From the NCBI GenBank assembly GCA_963788975.1, contig CAWBIJ010000002.1, positions 124,001 through 188,000 on the forward strand: a stretch of 64,000 nucleotides of DNA. The letters are read 5' to 3'. The translations under genes and the position numbers were made by a program. Source of the DNA: VRUE01 sp963788975 (lineage in GTDB: Bacteria > Actinomycetota > Thermoleophilia > Solirubrobacterales > 70-9). Positions 44,759 to 52,356 of this stretch are shown piece by piece; within the stretch, counting starts at the first letter, position 1; each line of letters begins with the position of its first letter. The notes beneath the pieces are model-generated. The model did no database searches, had not been told where the DNA came from, and saw nothing but the letters and a program-made list of their open reading frames with translations.

Positions 44759-45489
44759 AGCCGCCTGTAGTCATCCTCTGCGGCGGGCGCGGGACGCGCC
44801 TGCGCGAGCGCACGGAGACCGTGCCGAAGGCCTTGGTCGAGATCGGCGGCCAGCCGATCCTCTGGCACGTGATCGGGATCTACGCGGCGCAGGGCTTCGA
44901 CCGCTTCCTGCTCGCGACCGGGTACCTGGGCGAGATGGTCGACGAGTTCGTTGCTAGCGCTGAGTGGCCCGCGGGGGTGACGGTCGAGTGCGTCGACACC
45001 GGCCTCGACACTCCGACGGGGGGCAGGATCGCCCGCCTGGCGGGGCAGCTCGGGGACGGGACCTGCTGCGTCACCTACGCCGACGGTGTCGCCGACGTGG
45101 ATCTGGATGCGCTGCTCGGCTTCCACCACGATCACGGCGCCCTGGCGACGGTGATGGTGGTGCGCCCGCACTTGCAGTGGGGAGTGGCCGAGCTCGGCGA
45201 GGGAGACCGGGTCGAGGGCTTCGTCGAGAAGCCGCGCAGCGAGCGTTGGATCAACGGCGGCTTTCTCTGCGTCGAGCCGGGAGCGCTCGACTACCTCGAC
45301 GAGGAGAGCGTGCTTGAGCGCGAGCCGCTGGAGCGCCTTGCCGCCGACGGAGAGCTGCGCGCCTACCGCCACGAAGGGTTCTGGGACTGCATGGACACCT
45401 ACAAGGACGCGGTGGTGCTGAACGACCTCTGGGCTGGCGGCGAGCCCCCCTGGACGGTCTGGGCCGAGGCCGGGGCGGAGGTCCGGTGA
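44755..45489 (+). CDS. Sugar-1-phosphate nucleotidyltransferase (RfbF-like cytidylyltransferase)
   Basis: 244 residues. The start is a TTG at 44755 overlapping the sulfur-carrier stop; this gives the canonical N-terminus KPPVVILCGGRGTRL with the nucleotide-binding G-G-x-G-T-R-L and then VPKALVEIGGQPILWH. The C-terminal motif FWDCMDTYKDAVVLNDLW followed by GGEPPW is typical of glucose-1-phosphate cytidylyltransferases. With the next gene (CDP-glucose 4,6-dehydratase-like) it would make a CDP-4-keto-6-deoxy sugar for surface glycans. Translation is coupled to the preceding sulfur-carrier gene, an unexpected functional mix. Confidence 0.82.
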   Translation: MKPPVVILCGGRGTRLRERTETVPKALVEIGGQPILWHVIGIYAAQGFDRFLLATGYLGEMVDEFVASAEWPAGVTVECVDTGLDTPTGGRIARLAGQLGDGTCCVTYADGVADVDLDALLGFHHDHGALATVMVVRPHLQWGVAELGEGDRVEGFVEKPRSERWINGGFLCVEPGALDYLDEESVLEREPLERLAADGELRAYRHEGFWDCMDTYKDAVVLNDLWAGGEPPWTVWAEAGAEVR

Positions 45490-46481
45490 GCAGGGTCCTG
45501 GTTACCGGCGCCCACGGCTTCGTCGGCTCTCACCTCGCCCGGGCATTGCTCGAGCACGGCGAGAGCGTTCGCATCCTCGACCGGCCGGACCCACGCGAGG
45601 CGGATGTGGGCGGACCGCGACTCTCCGGCCTCGACCTGCTCGGGATCCGCGCCGAGGTCGAGCTCGCCGAGGCCGACCTGCGCGACGCTGAGGGGGTCGA
45701 CGCCGCGGTCTCCAGTTGCGACTCGGTCTTCCACCTGGCGGCGCAGACGATCGTCGGCGTCGCCCGCGAATCGCCGCTGGAGACGCTCGAGGTCAACGTC
45801 CAGGGTGCCTGGAACGTCTTCGAGGCCTGTCGCGCCCACGAGGTGACCAGGGTCGTCTTCGCCTCCTCCGACAAGGCCTACGGCTCCAGTCCGGAGCTGC
45901 CCTATCGCGAGGACTTCCCGCTACGGGCCGCCTACCCGTATGACGCGAGCAAGGCGGCGGCGGACGTCATCGCCCGCAGTTACGCGCACGCCTACGGCCT
46001 GCCGATCGCCGTCACCCGCTTCGCCAACGTCTACGGCGGCGGGGATCTCAACTTCTCCCGCCTGATCCCTGAGACGGTGGTGGCGGTGCTCGATGGAAGG
46101 CCCCCCGCGATCCGCTCTGACGGCAGCCCCGAGCGCGACTTCCTCCACGTCGACGACGCCGTCGCCGCCTACCAGGCGATCGCTTCGGCCCTCGACTCCG
46201 GCGGAGCGGTGGGGGAGGCCTTCAACGCGGGCGGCGAGCGGCCGCACTCCGTGCGCGAGGTCGTCGAGCTGATCGCCGCCGCAGCGAGTGCAGGCATCGA
46301 GCCTGACTTCCAGGGCGCCGGCAATCCCGACGGCGAGATCGACCGTCAGTTCGTCGACTCGGGCAAGCTGCGCGAGCTGACCGGCTGGCACCCTCGGGTC
46401 GAGTTGGGAGAAGGCCTCCAGCGCACGCTGGAGTGGTACCGGGCGCACCCGGAGGCTCGTCCTGCAAGGCTGGCCGTCTGA
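45486..46481 (+). CDS. CDP-glucose 4,6-dehydratase-like extended SDR enzyme
   Basis: 331 residues, GTG at 45486 overlapping the previous stop. NAD motif VTGAHGFVGSHLARALLEHG, then HLAAQTIVGVA, and the catalytic segment FASSDKAYGSSPELPY. The SSDKAYG sequence is characteristic of RfbG-type CDP-glucose 4,6-dehydratases; YPYDASKAAADVIARSYAHA carries the Tyr and Lys of the triad, and RFANVYGGGDLNFSRLIPE follows. It is about 25 residues shorter than typical RfbG. Its pairing with the cytidylyltransferase supports a CDP-6-deoxysugar pathway; a related epimerase activity is possible. Confidence 0.82.
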   Translation: MSRVLVTGAHGFVGSHLARALLEHGESVRILDRPDPREADVGGPRLSGLDLLGIRAEVELAEADLRDAEGVDAAVSSCDSVFHLAAQTIVGVARESPLETLEVNVQGAWNVFEACRAHEVTRVVFASSDKAYGSSPELPYREDFPLRAAYPYDASKAAADVIARSYAHAYGLPIAVTRFANVYGGGDLNFSRLIPETVVAVLDGRPPAIRSDGSPERDFLHVDDAVAAYQAIASALDSGGAVGEAFNAGGERPHSVREVVELIAAAASAGIEPDFQGAGNPDGEIDRQFVDSGKLRELTGWHPRVELGEGLQRTLEWYRAHPEARPARLAV

Positions 46482-47278
46482 TGTGCGGGCGCTTCACGGT
46501 CACGGCCAAAGACGCGAAAAAAATCGCCGATCGCTTCCAGGTTGAGCTGGAAAGGTCCCTCGAGCGCAACTCCTCCGGGGAGGCGCCGCCGCCGAAGGCG
46601 GAGCGGGCAAAGAAAGCTGCGAAAGGGCTGGAGCGCTTCAACGTGGCGCCCACCCAAGAGGTGCTGACGATCCGCTCCTCGCCGGATCCGGAGGAGGCGG
46701 CGGCGGGCGAGCGCGAGGCGCGGCTGATGCGCTGGGGCCTGGTGCCGCGCTGGGCAAAGGACCTCAAAGTCGGCTACCGGATGATCAACGCCAAGGCCGA
46801 GAACCTGACCTCGAGTCGCGCCTACGGGCCGCTGGTCGGCAAGTTCCGGCACCGCTGCCTGATCGTCGCCGACGGCTTCTACGAGTGGATGAAGGCCGAG
46901 GACCCGAAGCAGCCGCGCCAGCCCTGGCGCTTCACGGTCGACGGAGGCGAGCCCTTCGCCTTCGCCGGGATCTGCACCCGCAAGGAGTGGGAGGACGAGG
47001 AGGATCGCGGCTTCGACGACGGCTGGCTCTACAGCTGCACGATCGTCACCACGACGCCGAACGAGGTCGTCGCCAAGGTGCACGACCGGATGCCGGCGAT
47101 CCTGCCCAGCCCCGAGGCCGAGGCCGCCTGGCTGCGTCCTGACCTCGAGGTCGAGGACGCGGTTGCGATGTGCGCGCCTCTGCCGGCAAGCCGGATGGAG
47201 GGCGCCCCCGCCAACCCGAAACTGAACAAGGTCGGCAAAGGGATCGAGGGCCCCGAGCTGCTGGTCGCGCCCAGCTAG
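46481..47278 (+). CDS. SRAP-domain protein (HMCES/YedK family) for abasic-site DNA-protein crosslinks
   Basis: 265 residues from ATG 46481 (its A is the last base of the previous TGA), so the mature protein begins Met-Cys; after Met removal Cys2 becomes the catalytic N-terminal cysteine that crosslinks to abasic sites. Other hallmarks: FNVAPTQEV, MRWGLVPRWAKD, INAKAENLTSS, DGFYEWMK and the late His in VHDRMPAIL. Residues about 30-50 form a charged insertion. It shields abasic sites in single-stranded DNA. Its place at the end of a sugar operon looks accidental. The stop overlaps the converging gene by 3-4 bp. Confidence 0.92.
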   Translation: MCGRFTVTAKDAKKIADRFQVELERSLERNSSGEAPPPKAERAKKAAKGLERFNVAPTQEVLTIRSSPDPEEAAAGEREARLMRWGLVPRWAKDLKVGYRMINAKAENLTSSRAYGPLVGKFRHRCLIVADGFYEWMKAEDPKQPRQPWRFTVDGGEPFAFAGICTRKEWEDEEDRGFDDGWLYSCTIVTTTPNEVVAKVHDRMPAILPSPEAEAAWLRPDLEVEDAVAMCAPLPASRMEGAPANPKLNKVGKGIEGPELLVAPS

Positions 47279-47982
47279 TTGAGGGATCCGGCAGTGCGCG
47301 CGGTTGCCGAGCCCGCGCCTGTCGTGATCGTGCAGGCGATTTTGGCGCCCGGCGTTGCGGTCGTGCGCCAGATCGAGGCGAAGGGAAGCGCCAGCGGATC
47401 CGCTGGGCGGCCCGGGGGGAAGCCCCACTGCCACACCTGCTGCCCGACTTTGTAGGGCGCCCACTCGACGACGATGCCTTTCTCCTCCGTATAGCGTTCG
47501 CCGATCGCGTCGCTCATTTCGAGCACGGCGAGGTCGGTGCTGCGCGAGTTGAACTCGACCAGCGCCTTTTCGGACGCCTCCTGCTCGGCCAGCTCTTCGC
47601 TCGACCGCGGGTAAGAGGCGCGGCTATTCGGCGTCTTGGCGACGATCGTCCGCGGCGGCACGCGAATCCCGCAGCGCAGGCGGCCCTGGCCGATGGCCGA
47701 ACCGGCGTCGATGGTCAGCATCGCGGCGACGCGGTAGAGGCGGTATTCGCTGGCGTTGGCTTCGGTGACGCGGATCCCGGCATCCGCGAGACGCATCTCG
47801 CCGCCACCAGGGATCGCCACCGGCTTGGTGTCGGGGAGGGGCGCCTTGCTCTCCCATTCCAGCTCTACCGCTCCCAGCGGCTTATCGGTGCTGAGCAGCG
47901 CTGCGAAGACGGTGGCCAGGAGCCCGACCGCGATCACGGCCAGCGCCCCCCGCGGCGGTCGGATCTCAGGTGAGGGGTCCAT
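47275..47982 (-). CDS. Membrane-anchored protein of unknown function
   Basis: 235 residues from ATG 47982; longer starts add a basic, low-complexity stretch over the upstream gap. A short cytoplasmic tail (DPSPEIRPPR) is followed by one hydrophobic helix (GALAVIAVGLLATVFAALLS) and an extracytoplasmic domain of about 200 residues. The domain has two cysteines (RCGIRV and KIACTI), a polar helical segment (SSEELAEQEASEKALVEFNS) and beta-rich sequence such as IVVEWAPYKVGQQVWQWGFP. I do not recognise the family. It converges tail to tail on the SRAP gene. Confidence 0.6.
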   Translation of the reverse strand: MDPSPEIRPPRGALAVIAVGLLATVFAALLSTDKPLGAVELEWESKAPLPDTKPVAIPGGGEMRLADAGIRVTEANASEYRLYRVAAMLTIDAGSAIGQGRLRCGIRVPPRTIVAKTPNSRASYPRSSEELAEQEASEKALVEFNSRSTDLAVLEMSDAIGERYTEEKGIVVEWAPYKVGQQVWQWGFPPGRPADPLALPFASIWRTTATPGAKIACTITTGAGSATARTAGSLN

Positions 47983-48014
47983 GAGGGCACGTATTAGACA
48001 CGACGGCCGGGCTG

Positions 48015-48464
48015 TTGCGCCGCCGAGGAGCTTCGATGAAGTCGGCTCAAAGTTGGCACGGCGGCGTCTCTGTTTCCTTGCAGGTGGCCTGGAACGGTCA
48101 GGCGATGACATCGATCAAGAAATTCAGCGGCCAGATGCTCTCAACTGACACTCCGACCTGGGAACCTCTGGTCGACCTGGTTGGCGAGAAGGTCGACGAG
48201 TTCATGTGGATGTTCGAAGTAGAGCTGGAAGATAGATGCCGCCTTCATGCCTATAAGCACTGGTGGACCAGGCGCTATATCCACCTCACGCTCAATGGCA
48301 AGGCGTTTGTTTACGAATGCTCAACTGGATCCAGCAGCGGCCGTCTGAGCTGGTATCGCGAGACAGACCCGAAAGCCCACCTCGAGCTGGTGCTCCCATG
48401 CGGCCAACAGCTCCTCGACTATCAGCGGTTCCTGAAACGCGCCCGACAGGATTCGAACCTGTGA
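48015..48464 (+). CDS. Small hypothetical protein whose end runs into tRNA-Arg
   Basis: 149 residues if the first ATG is used; ATGs at 48036 and 48105 are alternatives. The core (TPTWEPLVDLVGEKVDEFMW, ELEDRCRLHAYKHWWTRRYI, KAFVYE) looks like folded protein and has ordinary composition, so a gene is plausible. Its last seven or eight codons (ARQDSNL) are the antisense of the tRNA T-arm, a sign that the original C-terminus was lost or that the stop is fortuitous. Function unknown. Lower GC than neighbours. Confidence 0.4.
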   Translation: MRRRGASMKSAQSWHGGVSVSLQVAWNGQAMTSIKKFSGQMLSTDTPTWEPLVDLVGEKVDEFMWMFEVELEDRCRLHAYKHWWTRRYIHLTLNGKAFVYECSTGSSSGRLSWYRETDPKAHLELVLPCGQQLLDYQRFLKRARQDSNL

Positions 48465-48511
48465 CCTTTCGCTCCGGAGGCGAACGCTCTATCCAGCTGA
48501 GCTACGGGCGC
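48438..48511 (-). tRNA. tRNA-Arg (anticodon CCG)
   Basis: Read on the minus strand: acceptor GCGCCCG pairs with CGGGCGC, the D-arm has AGCTCAGCTGGATAGAGC, and the anticodon stem TTCGC/GCGAA encloses the loop CTCCGGA with anticodon CCG, which reads CGG. The T-arm is ACAGG-TTCGAAT-CCTGT, and the discriminator is G. CCA is not encoded. Confidence 0.95.
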
Positions 48512-48594
48512 CTGACCAGCAGCTTAGTCGGTTGTCGCTTGGACCCAGACATACGAACATGTGTTCCGTCTGACTGCAGACATATCATTTCATC

Positions 48595-49061
48595 ATGTGA
48601 AGTCCCACCCGAGGCAATGAGGCAGAGGCAATGGTCCTAAGTGCCTTCATTGAGCGTAATTTCAATGTGCTGGTTCCGTTTGGCAGTGGTCATCCCTATG
48701 ACCTCGTTCTCCAAGTTAGTGGCGCGAATTTCTTGCGAATCCAGTGCAAGACCGCATGGCCAATGGGCGGGTGCATGATCTTCAAAAGCCAGACAACCGA
48801 CCACGGGCGTGGGTCGCAGTCATATCTAGGGTCCGCTGACCTCTTTGGCGTGTACTTCCCACCAAACGAAACTGTCTATTGGTTCCGATCAGCGCTATCA
48901 CTAGCACCGAGGGAAGGTTGCGCTTGGTGCCAGCCCGCAACAATCAGAGGCGCGGGATTCGACTCGCCGCTGATTACGAGATCGACCGCTGGACACCTGA
49001 GGGGCTTCGCGATCTCATCGGGTCAAAGGAGTCGTCTTCTTCGGAGATCCTTGTCGCGTAG
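48595..49061 (+). pseudogene. Remnant of a PD-(D/E)XK endonuclease-like protein (two lesions)
   Basis: The conceptual protein starts at ATG 48595, is stopped at its second codon (TGA 48598-48600), continues in frame with SPTRGNEAEAMVLSAFIERN and FNVLVPFGSGHPYDLVL, then LRIQCKTA. This has the D...QxK nuclease core of the group-I-intron-type PD-(D/E)XK family. After DLFGVYFPPNETVYW the frame must shift at about 48882 to continue as VPISAITSTEGRLRLVPARN, NQRRGIRLAADYEIDRW. The shift looks like loss of one G. An ATG at 48631 could restart the N-terminal part. The sequence is AT-richer than its surroundings and abuts tRNA-Arg. Confidence 0.7.
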
Positions 49062-49073
49062 TCTCGCGACCAC

Positions 49074-50072
49074 ATGGATCTTTCTGTTGCATTCCTCGGC
49101 ACCGGCGGCTCGGTGCCCTCGGCGCGGCGTTCGACCGCCAGCGTGCTGATCGCGCGTGGGGGGGAGCGGCTGATGTTCGATTGCGGCGAAGGGACGCAGC
49201 GCCAGCTGCAGCGCTCGGTCGGGCTGACGCAGGTCGACGCCATCTACCTCAGTCACTTCCACGCGGACCACGTCCTCGGATTGCCGGGGCTGCTCAAGAC
49301 CTATGACCTGACCGACCGCGAGGCGCCGTTGACGATCTATGGCCCGCTTGGCCTGGTCGACCTGTTCAAGACGCTGAACCGGATCATCGGCAAGACCGGG
49401 TTCAAGCTCGAGCTGGTCGAGCTCCAGCCCGGCGACGCCGTCGCCCACGAGGACTACGAGATCCGTGCCTTCGCCGCCGAGCACAGCGTACGGGCGAATG
49501 GGTACGTGCTGGCCGAGGAGGATCGGCCAGGGCGCTTCGACCCAGAGGCCGCGGCTCGCCTCGGGGTGCCGGAAGGCCCGGCTTTCGCCGCGCTCCAGCG
49601 CGGCGAGTACGTCGAGGGCTCCTCTGGGCCGGTGCGGCCGGAGGAAGTGATGGGGGAGGCCCGCGCCGGCCGCACCGTCGCGATCACCGGCGACACCGCC
49701 CCCTGCAGGGCAACCGCCGAGGCGGCTCGCGGCGCGGAGCTGCTGGTGCACGAGGCGAGCTTCTCCGAGGAGGAGGCGCAGCGCGCCGCCGACACCGGCC
49801 ACTCGACCGCCGGCCAGGCCGCTGCCGTCGCCCGCGAGGCCGGCGTCAAGCTGCTCTCCCTCGTCCACATCTCCTCCCGCTACCACGTCGGCACCGTCCT
49901 CGACGAGGCCCGCGAGGTCTTCCAGCCGACGATCGCCCCCCGCGACTTCGACCTGATCGAGATCCCCTTCCCCGAGCGTGGTGAGCCGAAGCTGGCGCCG
50001 AACGGAGCGAGGGACCGCCGTGACTCGGACGAGGGAGCAGGCGAGCCGGGAGTCGTCTCTCCGGATGCCTAA
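49074..50072 (+). CDS. rnz: Ribonuclease Z
   Basis: 332 residues from ATG 49074. It is an RNase Z-type metallo-beta-lactamase protein: N-terminal FLGTGGSVPSARRSTASVLI, FDCGEGTQRQLQRS, the metal motif SHFHADHVLGLPGLL and a PGDAVAHEDYEIRAFAAEHS strand. ITGDTAP and HEASF follow, and finally GHSTAGQAAAVAREAGVKLL and LVHISSRY. It removes 3' trailers of tRNAs. The last roughly 12 residues (AGEPGVVSPDA) are encoded by one arm of an inverted-repeat element, so the natural C-terminus was probably replaced. It is next to a tRNA gene, but on the other strand. Confidence 0.9.
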   Translation: MDLSVAFLGTGGSVPSARRSTASVLIARGGERLMFDCGEGTQRQLQRSVGLTQVDAIYLSHFHADHVLGLPGLLKTYDLTDREAPLTIYGPLGLVDLFKTLNRIIGKTGFKLELVELQPGDAVAHEDYEIRAFAAEHSVRANGYVLAEEDRPGRFDPEAAARLGVPEGPAFAALQRGEYVEGSSGPVRPEEVMGEARAGRTVAITGDTAPCRATAEAARGAELLVHEASFSEEEAQRAADTGHSTAGQAAAVAREAGVKLLSLVHISSRYHVGTVLDEAREVFQPTIAPRDFDLIEIPFPERGEPKLAPNGARDRRDSDEGAGEPGVVSPDA

Positions 50073-50174
50073 CACCCGCCTTCGGCGGGTGTAATTGAGA
50101 GCCGCCCTGCGGGCGGCAAGAATCACTCTGCGGTGCCGTGGGGAGGCACCGGCGAGACGACTCCCGGCTCGCCT
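50040..50174. repeat. REP-like nested inverted-repeat element at the 3' end of rnz
   Basis: Outer arms 50040-50059 and 50155-50174 are perfect 20-bp inverted copies, with further imperfect pairing inward. Inside lie two perfect hairpins: ACACCCGCC-TTC-GGCGGGTGT (50072-50092) and GCCGCCC-TGC-GGGCGGC (50101-50117). The left arm is inside the rnz coding region; the first hairpin could also terminate transcription. The layout suggests a small repetitive element. Confidence 0.72.
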
Positions 50175-50282
50175 CGACCACCGGCGTTTCTGTGACTGTC
50201 CCATATGGGTACGTCTTGATACCTCAGGTCGTGATTCTTCATATGCTCTTGCCGCAAAGTGTCTTGAACGGTGGGAGGGGTT

Positions 50283-50750
50283 GTGGCAAAGCGCGCTGTA
50301 TTCGTTGTCGGGGTCGTTGCCTTGCTCTTGCTGGTCGGTGCCGGTTGTGGCTCGGATGACAGCTCTGAAGCCCAGGAAGCCACAGAAGTCCAGCGGGAAC
50401 TGAAAGAAGCTAAGCGCCAGGCGGCCATCCGACGGGCTCGGGCGCAGGCACGCCGCGAGGCAAGTCGTCGGCGGATTCGCCTGGAAGTCAGACGGGAACA
50501 CCAAGCCAGGCGGAGGGAAGCACGAGAAGCGCGGGTTGCCGAAGAAGCCGAAGCAGAAGAACGCACTGAAAGCGAAAGCTCCTCGAGCTGCGACCCCAAC
50601 TACACCGGAGCTTGCCTTGATCCGACTGCATCTGACTACGACTGCGAAGGCGGTAGTGGCGACGGGCCGTATTACACGGGAATAGTTACCGTCACTGGCG
50701 AAGACCGCCACGGGCTGGACTCAGACAGCGACGGCGTTGGTTGCGAGTAG
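50283..50750 (+). CDS. Lipoprotein with coiled coil and Excalibur-like domain
   Basis: 155 residues from GTG 50283 preceded by GGGAGG; an in-frame GTG at 50271 is the alternative. The signal peptide (KRAVFVVGVVALLLL) ends in the lipobox VGAGC, so the protein is lipid-anchored at Cys. A highly charged Arg/Glu/Ala coiled coil of about 70 residues follows (KEAKRQAAIRRARAQARREA). The C-terminal 50 residues hold cysteines and a calcium-binding-type DSDSDGVGCE, the Excalibur signature. The function is probably at the cell surface. It is on the same strand as the pyr operon but separated by its leader. Confidence 0.72.
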   Translation: MAKRAVFVVGVVALLLLVGAGCGSDDSSEAQEATEVQRELKEAKRQAAIRRARAQARREASRRRIRLEVRREHQARRREAREARVAEEAEAEERTESESSSSCDPNYTGACLDPTASDYDCEGGSGDGPYYTGIVTVTGEDRHGLDSDSDGVGCE

Positions 50751-50774
50751 ATTCGCTCAAACGTCACTAGCCGC

Positions 50775-50826
50775 TGCTACGCTGGCGGCGTCCTTTAACT
50801 CGGGTCCCGAGAGACCCAGAAGGAGA
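50775..50826 (+). promoter_or_regulatory. pyr operon leader: promoter and PyrR-binding hairpin near the ribosome binding site
   Basis: TGCTACGCT (50775-50783) may be an extended -10. The hairpin GGGTC-CCGAGA-GACCC (50802-50817) has the UCCnGnGAG core known from PyrR-binding loops. It is followed immediately by AAGGAG (50820-50825), the Shine-Dalgarno of pyrR. There is no terminator, so PyrR-UMP would act on translation, as described for mycobacteria. Confidence 0.65.
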
Positions 50827-50836
50827 ACAGAGCGAA

Positions 50837-51397
50837 GTGAGCGAGAAGGTCGTGCTTGCGCGCGACGATCTAAGGCGAACGCTGCGGCGGATCGCCCACG
50901 AGATCGCCGAGAAGAACCCGGCGCCGGAGGGCTTGGCGATCATCGGCATCCACACGCGCGGCGCCCTGCTCGCCGGTCGCCTGCAGCCGCTACTGAGCGA
51001 GTTGACCGGGGCTGAGACGCCGCTCGGTGAGATCGACATCTCCTTCTACCGCGACGACCTCGGCGGCAAGTCGCCGGCCGACCAGCCCGTCGTTCACGCC
51101 TCCAAGATCGACTTCGACCTCGCCGGTCGCACCGTCGTCCTCGTCGACGACGTCCTCTTCACCGGCCGCACGGTTCGCGCCGCGATCGAGGCCCTCTTCG
51201 ACTACGGCCGCCCCCAGCGCGTCCAGCTCGCGGTGCTCTGCGACCGCGGTCATCGCGAGCTGCCGATCCGGCCCGACTACGTCGGCAAGAACCTGCCGAC
51301 GGCTCGCGAGGAGCGGGTCAACGTGCGGCTCGAAGAGGTAGACGACGATGACGAGGTAACGATTTCCGACCCCCAACCGGTCGAGGTGGCTAGATGA
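50837..51397 (+). CDS. pyrR: Bifunctional pyr operon regulator/uracil phosphoribosyltransferase PyrR
   Basis: 186 residues from GTG 50837. PRPP-binding motif VVLVDDVLFTGRTVRAAIEA and the N-terminal LRRTLRRIAHEIAEKN are typical. It binds the pyr leader RNA in a UMP-dependent way and has uracil phosphoribosyltransferase activity. The hairpin directly upstream is its likely target. The stop overlaps pyrB by 4 bp. Confidence 0.95.
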   Translation: MSEKVVLARDDLRRTLRRIAHEIAEKNPAPEGLAIIGIHTRGALLAGRLQPLLSELTGAETPLGEIDISFYRDDLGGKSPADQPVVHASKIDFDLAGRTVVLVDDVLFTGRTVRAAIEALFDYGRPQRVQLAVLCDRGHRELPIRPDYVGKNLPTAREERVNVRLEEVDDDDEVTISDPQPVEVAR

Positions 51398-52356
51398 GGC
51401 ACCTGCTCTCGATCGAGCAGCTCTCGCGAGAGGAGATCGACGCGATCCTGGCGCGAGCGGAGAGCTTCGCCGAGGTCGGCCGGCGCGACATCAAGAAGGT
51501 GCCGACCCTGCGCGGCCGCACCGTCGTCAGCCTCTTCTACGAGTCGAGCACCCGCACCAGCTCCTCCTTCGAGCTGGCGGCGAAGCGTCTCTCGGCCGAC
51601 CTCGTCTCGGTTAGGGCGGCCGGTTCCGCGGTCGACAAGGGCGAGTCGCTGAAGGACACCGTGGCGACCCTCTCCGCCTACGACCCGGCGGCGATCGTGA
51701 TTCGCCATCCGTATGCAGGCGCTGCCCAGATGGTCGCCGAGTGGGCCGATGCCTCCGTTGTCAACGCCGGCGACGGCAAGCACGAGCACCCCAGCCAGGC
51801 CCTGCTCGACGTCTTCACCCTGCAGCGGCGGCTTGACTCCCTGGAGGGAAAGCGGATCTGGATCGTCGGCGACGTCCTGCACAGTCGCGTCGCCCGTTCC
51901 AACCTGATCGCCTTCCGGGCGATGGGGGCGGAGGTGACGCTCTGCGGGCCTCCGACTCTGATCCCGCGCGGGATCGAGCAGCTGGGCTGCGAGGTCTCCC
52001 ACTCGCTCGACGGACTCGAGGAAGCCGATGTCGTCTACGCGCTGCGGATGCAGAACGAGCGCATGCACGAGAGCTTCGTTCCCTCGCTGCGCGAGTACGC
52101 GACCCGCTTCCAGATCGACTCGCGGCGGCTCGGGCCACGGCAGCTGTTGATGCACCCCGGGCCAGTTAACCGCGGGGTCGAGCTCTCCGGCGAGGTGATC
52201 GACTCGCCGCAGTCGCTGATCACCGAGCAGGTGGCGTCCGGCCTCGTGGTGCGGATGGCGATTCTCTATGAGCTGTTGGCCGCACGCGGCGAGCGGCCGG
52301 CCCCGGCCGCGGATGACGTCACCGGGTCACCCACGCCGATCGGGCAGCCGGCGTGA
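51394..52356 (+). CDS. pyrB: Aspartate carbamoyltransferase catalytic subunit
   Basis: 320 residues from ATG 51394, overlapping pyrR (ATGA). The carbamoyl-phosphate motif is YESSTRTSSSFELAAKRLSA, and HPSQALLDVFTL and the C-terminal HPGPVNRGVE (aspartate loop) are present. It condenses carbamoyl phosphate with aspartate, the first committed step of pyrimidine synthesis. No pyrI-type regulatory subunit is nearby, so control is probably through PyrR. Confidence 0.96.
   Translation: MRHLLSIEQLSREEIDAILARAESFAEVGRRDIKKVPTLRGRTVVSLFYESSTRTSSSFELAAKRLSADLVSVRAAGSAVDKGESLKDTVATLSAYDPAAIVIRHPYAGAAQMVAEWADASVVNAGDGKHEHPSQALLDVFTLQRRLDSLEGKRIWIVGDVLHSRVARSNLIAFRAMGAEVTLCGPPTLIPRGIEQLGCEVSHSLDGLEEADVVYALRMQNERMHESFVPSLREYATRFQIDSRRLGPRQLLMHPGPVNRGVELSGEVIDSPQSLITEQVASGLVVRMAILYELLAARGERPAPAADDVTGSPTPIGQPA

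Noticed and set aside
48512..48594. A second tRNA or small RNA in the gap beside tRNA-Arg
   Set aside because: No cloverleaf or stable hairpin with a terminator could be drawn; the stretch is just AT-richer DNA.
50072..50092. Hairpin after rnz as a simple intrinsic terminator
   Set aside because: It has no T-run and is nested within a larger inverted repeat, so it was listed as part of the element; a termination role remains possible.
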